Origin: CAYQTL01 sp964420405
GTDB lineage: Bacteria; Acidobacteriota; Thermoanaerobaculia; Thermoanaerobaculales; Sulfomarinibacteraceae
Assembly: GCA_964420405.1 (NCBI GenBank)
Contig: CAYQTL010000068.1
Span: forward strand, 1-28,330
Direction of reading: 5' to 3'
Length of the DNA: 28,330 nucleotides
Part shown: piece by piece, positions 22,959-28,330 of the stretch
Layout of the letters: every line of letters begins with the position of its first letter
Position numbering within the stretch: position 1 is the first letter of the stretch
Program-made: the position numbers and the translations under genes
Notes under the pieces: generated by a model
The model's database searches: none
What the model was told of the DNA's origin: nothing
What the model saw: the letters and a program-made list of their open reading frames with translations, nothing else

Positions 22959-24647
22959 TCAGCCCTCCAGCGCGAGCAGCAGCGGCGACTCGAGGGCGTC
23001 GGCCACCCAGCGCAGGAAACGGGCGGCGTCGGCCCCGTCCACCAGCCGGTGGTCGTAGGACAGCGACAGCGGGAGCATCAGCCGCGGCTGCCAGCCGCCG
23101 TCGGCCCACTCGGGCTGCACCCGGCCGCGGGAGACGCCGAGGATCGCCACCTGCGGCCAGTTGACGATCGGCGTGAACGCGGTGCCGCCGATGCCGCCGA
23201 GGTTCGAGATCGTGAACGTCGCCCCCTGCATCTCGTCGGCCTGCAGCTTGCGGTCGCGGGCCCGGGCGGCGAGGTCGCCGAGCTCGACGGCGATCCCGGT
23301 GATGCTCTTGCGGTCGGCGTCGCGGACCACCGGCACGAGCAGGCCGCGCTCGGTGTCCACCGCCACGCCGATGTGAAACGACTCGCGGAAGACGATCTCC
23401 CGGGCCGCCATGTCGACCGCCGCGTTGAGCGTCGGATGGCGCCGCAGCGCGGACGCGGCCACCTTGACGAGGATCGCCGTCACCGTGAGCGATCCGCCGG
23501 CTTCGCGGACCCGGTCCTTGTAGCGCTTCCGGAGGGTCTCCAGCTCGGTGATGTCGGCCAGCTCGTGGTTGGTGACCTGCGGGACGGTTGCGGCGGCCCG
23601 CGCCATCGCCTGCGCGGTCAGCTGCCGGACCTTCGACATGCTCTCCCGGCGGACCGGCCCGTAGGCCTCCAGGTCGGGCAGCCCGGGCTCGGGCCGGACT
23701 CCCTGGGGCGCGGCCGCGCCCACGGAGAGGACCGCCTTGACGTGCTCCTTGACGTCCTCGACCGAGATCCGCCCCTTCGGGCCGGTGCCACGCACGGAAG
23801 AGATGTCGACGCCCACCTCGCGCGCGAACCGGCGCACGCTGGGAGCCGCCGGGACCGGCCGGCGCTCACCGGCCGGGGCCGGGGAGGCCGGGGCTGGTTC
23901 GGGAGCCTCCTCGACCGCCGGTCTCCTCCGCGGAGGCGTGTCCGGCGGTGCGGGCGCCGGTTCCTCCTCCTGGGCGAGGTCTGGCTCGAGCGTGGCATCC
24001 GTCGGGGTGCCGGCCTCGGCGGTGCGGACCGTCACGATCGGGTCGCCCTCGGCGAGGGAGTCGCCGGCCGTGCAGTGAACCTCGACCACCTCGCCCGCGA
24101 CGGTCGCGGGGACCTCGACCGCAGCCTTGTCGGTCTCGACCTCCACCACCGGCTGGTCCTTCTCGATCCTGTCGCCGGCCGAGACGAGCACCTGCACGAC
24201 CTCCACCGAGTCGACGTTCTCCCCCAGCTCGGGGACCCGCATCGTCACGGTGCGGCCCGCGCCGTCGTCCGGCGCTCCTGTCCCACCCCGACCATCGTCG
24301 TCCGGCGGGGAGGCGCCTTCGCCGGCGTCGGACGGAGGGTCCTCCTGGCTGTCGTCGCCCTCGGCGGGAGGTGCTGTGGCCTCCGGCGCGCCCTCGTCGG
24401 CGCCGGACCTCTCCTCGTCGAGGGTGACGATCGGGTCGCCCTCGGTGAGCCGGTCGCCGGCGCTCACGTGGACCTCGCGCACGGTGCCGGCGGCGGTGGC
24501 GGGCACCTCGACGGCGGCCTTGTCGGTCTCGACCTCGACCAGCGGCTGGTCCTTCTCGACCCGGTCGCCGACCGACACGAGCACCTGCACGACCTCCACC
24601 GCGTCCACGTTCTCGCCCAGCTCCGGAACCCTGACGGTGATCGCCAT
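22959..24647 (-). CDS. aceF: Pyruvate dehydrogenase E2, dihydrolipoamide acetyltransferase, two lipoyl domains
   Basis: A 562-residue E2 subunit. Two N-terminal lipoyl domains each carry ETDKAAVEVPA; the lipoylated lysines are K43 and K174. Acidic and Pro/Ala-rich linkers follow (80-130 and 210-265). The peripheral subunit-binding domain is at about 268-305 (PSVRRFAREVGVDISSVRG). The catalytic domain ends with H533-RLVD537G, the acetyltransferase motif. It accepts the acetyl group from E1 and passes it to CoA. By hand comparison the two lipoyl domains agree at 58 of 70 residues, a recent duplication or one kept alike by conversion. The ATG is 11 bases after the E1 stop. The dihydrolipoamide dehydrogenase (E3) gene is not in the window. 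Confidence 0.95.
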   Translation of the reverse strand: MAITVRVPELGENVDAVEVVQVLVSVGDRVEKDQPLVEVETDKAAVEVPATAAGTVREVHVSAGDRLTEGDPIVTLDEERSGADEGAPEATAPPAEGDDSQEDPPSDAGEGASPPDDDGRGGTGAPDDGAGRTVTMRVPELGENVDSVEVVQVLVSAGDRIEKDQPVVEVETDKAAVEVPATVAGEVVEVHCTAGDSLAEGDPIVTVRTAEAGTPTDATLEPDLAQEEEPAPAPPDTPPRRRPAVEEAPEPAPASPAPAGERRPVPAAPSVRRFAREVGVDISSVRGTGPKGRISVEDVKEHVKAVLSVGAAAPQGVRPEPGLPDLEAYGPVRRESMSKVRQLTAQAMARAAATVPQVTNHELADITELETLRKRYKDRVREAGGSLTVTAILVKVAASALRRHPTLNAAVDMAAREIVFRESFHIGVAVDTERGLLVPVVRDADRKSITGIAVELGDLAARARDRKLQADEMQGATFTISNLGGIGGTAFTPIVNWPQVAILGVSRGRVQPEWADGGWQPRLMLPLSLSYDHRLVDGADAARFLRWVADALESPLLLALEG

Positions 24648-24658
24648 CGTCCGCCCCC

Positions 24659-27340
24659 TCACACCGCGACCGGGTTCGGCGCCGACGGGTCGATGCCGAG
24701 CTCGTCGCGGGCCCGCAGCACGGTGTCGCGCTCCAGGCGCCCTTCGTCGGCCAGCGACACGAGTGCCGCGTAGGCGATGTGCTCGGCGTCGACCTCGAAG
24801 AACCGGCGCAGCGCGGCGCGGCTCTCCGACCGGCCGAAACCGTCGGTGCCGAGGGCCACCGGCGGCCGGGGGAACCAGCGGCAGATCGACTGCGGCAGCG
24901 CCTTGACGTAGTCGGACGCGAGGACGTAGACGCCGCCGGTGCCTTCGAGGCTCTGCTCGATCCAGCTGCGGCGGGCCTCCTCCTCGGGGTGGAGGCGGTT
25001 CCACCGGTCGCGCTCGCAGCCGTCCACGTACAGCTCCTTGTAGGAGGTGACGCTCCACACGTCGGCGCCGACGCCGTACCGCTCCTCGAGGATCTCCTGG
25101 GCGCGCAGGGCCTCGTTCAGGATCGCACCGGAGCCGAACAGGTGGGCGGCGGCGTCGTCCTCGCGGGTGGTGGACCGGTAGCGGTACATGCCGCGCAGGA
25201 TCCCCTCGTCGACGCCTTCCGGCTTGGGCGGCATCGGGTACGGCTCGTTCTCGACGGTCACGTAGTAGAAGCAGTCCTCCTGCTCGACGAACATCCGCCG
25301 GATCCCGTCCCGCACGATGACGGCCATCTCGTAGGCGAACGCCGGGTCGTAGGCCTTCAGGTTCGGCACCGGGTAGGCCAGCAGGTGGGAGTTGCCGTCC
25401 TGGTGCTGGAGCCCCTCGCCGTTGAGGGTGGTCCGGCCGGCGGTGCCGCCCACCAGGAACCCCCGTGCGCGCATGTCGCCAGCCGCCCAGATCAGGTCCC
25501 CGATCCGCTGCAGCCCGAACATGGAGTAGAAGATGAAGAACGGGATCGTGTTGATGCCGTGGGTCGCGTGGGCCGTGCCGGCGGCGATGAAGGAGCACAT
25601 GGAGCCGGCCTCGGTGATCCCCTCCTCGAGGAGCTGGCCGTCCTTGGCCTCGTGGTAGTACATCAGGGTGCCGGCGTCCACCGGCTCGTACAGCTGCCCA
25701 GCGTGGGAGTAGATCCCGATCTGGCGGAACAGCGCCTCGGCGCCGAATGTCCGCGCCTCGTCCGGGATGATCGGCACGACCAGCTTGCCGATCTCCTTGT
25801 CCTTGAGCAGCTTGGTCAGCAGCCGGATGAACGCCATGGTGGTCGAGATGTCGCGCCCGCCGGAGCCCTCGGCGAACTCGGCGAAGACCGCTTCCGGTGG
25901 CATCGTCAGCGGTTCACAACGGACGCCGCGGGACGGCACCGCTCCGCCGAGCGCCTTGCGGCGCTGCCGCAGGTAGACCATCTCGGGCGAGCTCTCCGGA
26001 GGACGGTAGAACGTCGCCTCGCGGGCGGCGTCGTCGGACAACGGGATGCCGAACCGGGTGCGGAACTCGAGCAGCTCCTCCTGGTTGAGCTTCTTCTGCT
26101 GGTGGGTGATGTTGCGGCCCTCGCCGGCCTCGCCGAGTCCGTACCCCTTGATGGTACGGGCGAGGATCACGGTCGGCGCGCCGCGATGCTCGACGGCGGC
26201 CTTGAAGGCGGCGTACACCTTCTGCGGGTCGTGCCCGCCGAGCCGCAGCCGCCGCAGCTGCTCGTCGGAGAGGTGCTCGACGAGCTTCCGCAGCTGTGGG
26301 TGGGTGCCGAAGAAGTGCTCGCGGATGTAGTCGCCGGTCGACACGGAGTACTTCTGGCTCTCGCCGTCGACGACCTCGTTCATCCGCCGCACGAGCACGC
26401 CGTCCTCGTCCCGCGCGAGCAGCGGATCCCAGTCCTGTCCCCAGATCACCTTGATCACGTTCCACCCGGCGCCGCGGAACGCCGCCTCGAGCTCCTGGAT
26501 GATCTTGGAGTTGCCGCGGACCGGCCCGTCGAGCCGCTGGAGGTTGCAGTTGACGACCCAGATCAGGTTGTCGAGCCGCTCGCGTGCCGCGAGCGTGATC
26601 GCGCCCAGCGACTCGGGCTCGTCCATCTCGCCGTCGCCGAGAAACGCCCACACCTTGTGGTCGGACCTCGGGTGCAGGCCGCGGTCCTCCAGGTAGTGGT
26701 TGAACCGGGCCTGGTAGATCGACATGATCGGCGCCAGCCCCATGGAGACGGTCGGGAACTCCCAGAAGTCCGGCATCAGCCAGGGATGCGGGTAGGAGCT
26801 CAGGCCCGCCCCGCGTCCGTCACGCAGCTCGCGGCGGAAGTTCCGGAGGTGGTCCTCGGTGAGGCGGCCCTCGAGGAAGGCCCGGGCGTAGATCCCGGGC
26901 GAGGCGTGGCCCTGGAAGTAGACCTGATCGCCGTCGTAGTGCTCGCTCTTGCCGTGCAGGAAGTGGTGGAACGCCACCTCGTACAGCGTCGCGGCGGAGG
27001 CGTAGGTCGAGATGTGGCCGCCGATCCCGTCCTCCTCCTGGTTGGCGCGGACCACCATCGCCATGGCGTTCCACCGGATCAGGCTCTTGATGCGGCGCTC
27101 GATCTCACGGCTGCCCGGGTAGGGCGGCTCCCGCTCCGGCGGGATCGTGTTGAGATGCGGCGTGGTGGCGGAGAACGGGATCTCCACGCCGGCCTTGCGG
27201 GCGTGGATCTGGAGGTCCTGCAGCAGCCGGAGGACCCGCTCGGCGCCGCCGTGCTCGATCACCCAGTCGAGGGAGTCGAGCCACTCCCTGGTTTCGATCG
27301 CTTCGAGGTCGCGGCCGTCGTCGTGCGGATTGCTGGCCAT
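24659..27340 (-). CDS. aceE: Pyruvate dehydrogenase E1 component, homodimeric type
   Basis: An 893-residue protein, the usual size of single-chain AceE. The thiamine diphosphate motif starts at G235-DGE and ends at N264-CN (GDGEMDEPESLGAIT ... WVVNCNLQRLDG). GGHISTYASAATLYEVAFHH and YFQGHASPGIYARAFLEG are typical of the N-terminal domain. It decarboxylates pyruvate and transfers the acetyl group to lipoyl-E2. I chose the ATG at 27340, which has AAGGA nearby; a GTG five codons earlier is possible. It heads the aceE-aceF operon, and a hairpin (27353-27375) sits directly before the ribosome binding site. The opposite strand has an open frame of similar length, which is a GC-bias shadow. Confidence 0.96.
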   Translation of the reverse strand: MASNPHDDGRDLEAIETREWLDSLDWVIEHGGAERVLRLLQDLQIHARKAGVEIPFSATTPHLNTIPPEREPPYPGSREIERRIKSLIRWNAMAMVVRANQEEDGIGGHISTYASAATLYEVAFHHFLHGKSEHYDGDQVYFQGHASPGIYARAFLEGRLTEDHLRNFRRELRDGRGAGLSSYPHPWLMPDFWEFPTVSMGLAPIMSIYQARFNHYLEDRGLHPRSDHKVWAFLGDGEMDEPESLGAITLAARERLDNLIWVVNCNLQRLDGPVRGNSKIIQELEAAFRGAGWNVIKVIWGQDWDPLLARDEDGVLVRRMNEVVDGESQKYSVSTGDYIREHFFGTHPQLRKLVEHLSDEQLRRLRLGGHDPQKVYAAFKAAVEHRGAPTVILARTIKGYGLGEAGEGRNITHQQKKLNQEELLEFRTRFGIPLSDDAAREATFYRPPESSPEMVYLRQRRKALGGAVPSRGVRCEPLTMPPEAVFAEFAEGSGGRDISTTMAFIRLLTKLLKDKEIGKLVVPIIPDEARTFGAEALFRQIGIYSHAGQLYEPVDAGTLMYYHEAKDGQLLEEGITEAGSMCSFIAAGTAHATHGINTIPFFIFYSMFGLQRIGDLIWAAGDMRARGFLVGGTAGRTTLNGEGLQHQDGNSHLLAYPVPNLKAYDPAFAYEMAVIVRDGIRRMFVEQEDCFYYVTVENEPYPMPPKPEGVDEGILRGMYRYRSTTREDDAAAHLFGSGAILNEALRAQEILEERYGVGADVWSVTSYKELYVDGCERDRWNRLHPEEEARRSWIEQSLEGTGGVYVLASDYVKALPQSICRWFPRPPVALGTDGFGRSESRAALRRFFEVDAEHIAYAALVSLADEGRLERDTVLRARDELGIDPSAPNPVAV

Positions 27341-27352
27341 GTCCGTCCTTCT

Positions 27353-27375
27353 CACCGGGCGCTTCGCCCCGGGTG
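27353..27375 (-). promoter_or_regulatory. Hairpin in the aceE leader next to the ribosome binding site
   Basis: On the minus strand CACC-GGGCG pairs with CGCCC-GGTG around an AAG loop with a two-base bulge. The stem ends about a dozen bases before the aceE ATG and so borders the ribosome binding site. A regulatory role is only possible. Confidence 0.3.
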
Positions 27376-27467
27376 GTGTCGCTCCTCGGTTTCCGGTGCG
27401 GGTAACAGGTGGACGGGGCGGGCTGTTTCACCGGCGGCGAAGGGTGCCCGCCACGTCGGGGGTTCGG

Positions 27468-27473
27468 TACGAT
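27468..27473 (+). promoter_or_regulatory. Weak -10 candidate for the UPF0173 gene
   Basis: TACGAT matches four of six consensus positions. If used, the leader would be about 90 bases and would contain the G-rich array at 27514-27560. Confidence 0.2.
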
Positions 27474-27513
27474 GAGACCAGGACCCCGGCCGTCCGGCCC
27501 CGTGGCGGTCCCG

Positions 27514-27560
27514 TCGGGAACGGGATCGGGAGCGGGACCGGGAACGGCAACGGGGAGGGG
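27514..27560 (+). repeat. GGGATC-type array directly before the UPF0173 start codon
   Basis: Units GGGAAC, GGGATC, GGGAGC, GGGACC, GGGAAC, GGCAAC run without interruption into GGGGAGGGGAGG, which holds the ribosome binding site. Five GGG runs are spaced by three bases. CGGTCCCG at 27507 could pair with CGGGACCG inside the array. No C-rich partner arm of the kind seen at 18623 was found. Confidence 0.7.
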
Positions 27561-27569
27561 AGGTTGAAG

Positions 27570-28247
27570 ATGCCGACGCTGCGCTACCTGGGCCACTCCG
27601 CGTTCCACGTCACCGGATCGAAGGGGAAGATCGTCATCGACCCCTTTCTCACCGGCAACCCGGTCGCCGCCGCCGGTCCTGACGACATCGAGGTCGACCA
27701 CGTGCTGCTGACCCACGGGCACGGGGACCACATCGGCGACGCGGTCGCGATCGCGAAGGCGAACGACGCGACGATCGTGGCGCCGTTCGAGCTCGCCAAC
27801 TACTGCTCCGGGCAGGGCGCGACGGTGCACCCGATGCACATCGGTGGCGCCCACGACTTCCCGTTCGGCCGCGTCAAGCTGACGATCGCACACCACGGCT
27901 CGTGCGCCCCCGACGGGACCTACACCGGCAACCCCTGTGGGTTCCTTGTCACGATGGACGGCTCGACGCTGTACCACCCCGGCGACACCGGCCTGTTCCT
28001 CGACATGCAGCTCATCGGCGAGATGCACCGGATCGACCTCGCGGTGCTGCCGATCGGCGACAACTTCACCATGGGCATCGACGACGCCGTCAAGGCCGTC
28101 GAGCTGCTCCGGCCCGCGCATGTCATCCCGATGCACTACAAGACATTCGACGTCATCGACGTGGACCCGCGCGAGTTCGTCGACAAGGTCCGCCGCGGGG
28201 GGTTCGAGGCCAGCGTCCTCGACTTCGGGGCCAGCTACGACTACTGA
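27570..28247 (+). CDS. UPF0173-family metal-dependent hydrolase (metallo-beta-lactamase fold)
   Basis: A 225-residue protein, the standard length of the UPF0173 (YtkL-like) family. TH49GH51GD53H54 is the di-metal site; further His/Asp ligands are in IAHHGSCAPDGTY, YHPGDTGLF and VIPMHYKTFD. MPTLRYLGHSAFHV is the usual start. The family is widespread and its physiological substrate is not settled. The ATG follows GGGGAGGGGAGG. It is divergent from aceE with 229 bases between the starts, but no shared regulation is evident. Its leader carries the G-rich array at 27514-27560. Confidence 0.92.
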   Translation: MPTLRYLGHSAFHVTGSKGKIVIDPFLTGNPVAAAGPDDIEVDHVLLTHGHGDHIGDAVAIAKANDATIVAPFELANYCSGQGATVHPMHIGGAHDFPFGRVKLTIAHHGSCAPDGTYTGNPCGFLVTMDGSTLYHPGDTGLFLDMQLIGEMHRIDLAVLPIGDNFTMGIDDAVKAVELLRPAHVIPMHYKTFDVIDVDPREFVDKVRRGGFEASVLDFGASYDY

Positions 28248-28276
28248 ACGCGGTGACGCGTCGCAGCGGCGACTGC

Positions 28277-28330
28277 CTAGCCGAAGCCGCTGATGGCCGC
28301 GGCCGGGTCGCCCCGGAGGCGGGCCGAGAA
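28277..28330 (-). CDS. C-terminal end of an unidentified gene, partial
   Basis: The last 54 bases read on the minus strand as FSARLRGDPAAAISGFG followed by TAG. The position just after the convergent hydrolase gene and the ordinary composition make a gene end likely, but 17 residues are too few to identify it. Confidence 0.3.
   Translation of the reverse strand, partial: FSARLRGDPAAAISGFG

Noticed and set aside
24779..27475. An 898-codon open frame on the plus strand opposite aceE
   Set aside because: It mirrors aceE almost exactly, has no recognisable domain or ribosome binding site, and is the expected result of high GC at third codon positions.

Overview
The window is about 28.3 kb of very GC-rich DNA, tightly packed with genes on both strands and frequent A/GGAGG-type ribosome binding sites. 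Its content points to an aerobic or facultative heterotrophic Gram-negative bacterium: many Sec signal peptides, paired M16 peptidases, a homodimeric-type pyruvate dehydrogenase E1 with a two-lipoyl E2, malate synthase A, and a cytoplasmic Hanks-type kinase. My best guess is an uncultured Acidobacteriota (Thermoanaerobaculia-like) genome. This is an inference from gene style and intergenic repeats; there is no rRNA or other marker here to prove it.

Layout. 1-615 (minus): an OadG-like membrane subunit translationally coupled (ATGA) to the carboxyltransferase subunit of a biotin-dependent (de)carboxylase that runs off the left edge. 785-3987 (plus): secreted M1 aminopeptidase overlapping an AI-2E-family permease, followed by a repeat-bounded spacer. 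4195-5439 (minus): secreted protein of unknown function with its own sigma70-like promoter. 5683-8688 (minus): malate synthase A, then an alanine/serine-glyoxylate aminotransferase. 8844-9527 (minus): MOSC protein, divergent from a small membrane protein at 9693-10178. 10327-11442 (minus): Ntn-hydrolase homologue with altered catalytic residues. 11872-15115 (minus): an M16 catalytic/non-catalytic pair. 15190-16017 (minus): alpha/beta hydrolase. 16158-17611 (plus): coaX-pgsA. 17745-18500 (minus): Ser/Thr kinase, divergent from a PaaI-type thioesterase (18864-19322). 19338-20207 (minus): secreted protein, divergent from a DHDPS/HOGA-type aldolase (20311-21159). 21464-22876 (minus): secreted repeat protein, probably a beta-propeller. 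22959-27340 (minus): aceE-aceF. 27570-28247 (plus): UPF0173 hydrolase. A probable gene end lies at the right edge.

Functional threads. Central carbon metabolism dominates: pyruvate dehydrogenase makes acetyl-CoA, malate synthase joins it to glyoxylate, the aminotransferase turns glyoxylate into glycine, and the aldolase resembles the enzymes that release glyoxylate from 4-hydroxy-2-oxoglutarate. A second thread is envelope proteolysis (M1, M16 pair) and secreted proteins.

The most unusual feature is a family of intergenic arrays of the hexamer GGGATC (degenerate GGGAAC/GGGACC/GGGAGC). At two loci the arrays form inverted arms around a spacer. At several loci the G-rich strand is the coding strand of the next gene and lies just upstream of its start, so the same DNA or RNA could form either a long hairpin or a G-quadruplex. 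I do not recognise this as a named element. Other points are a kinase gene with no ordinary start codon before its glycine loop, two enzyme homologues lacking key cysteines, and a 151-bp CGCAGAG inverted-repeat element.
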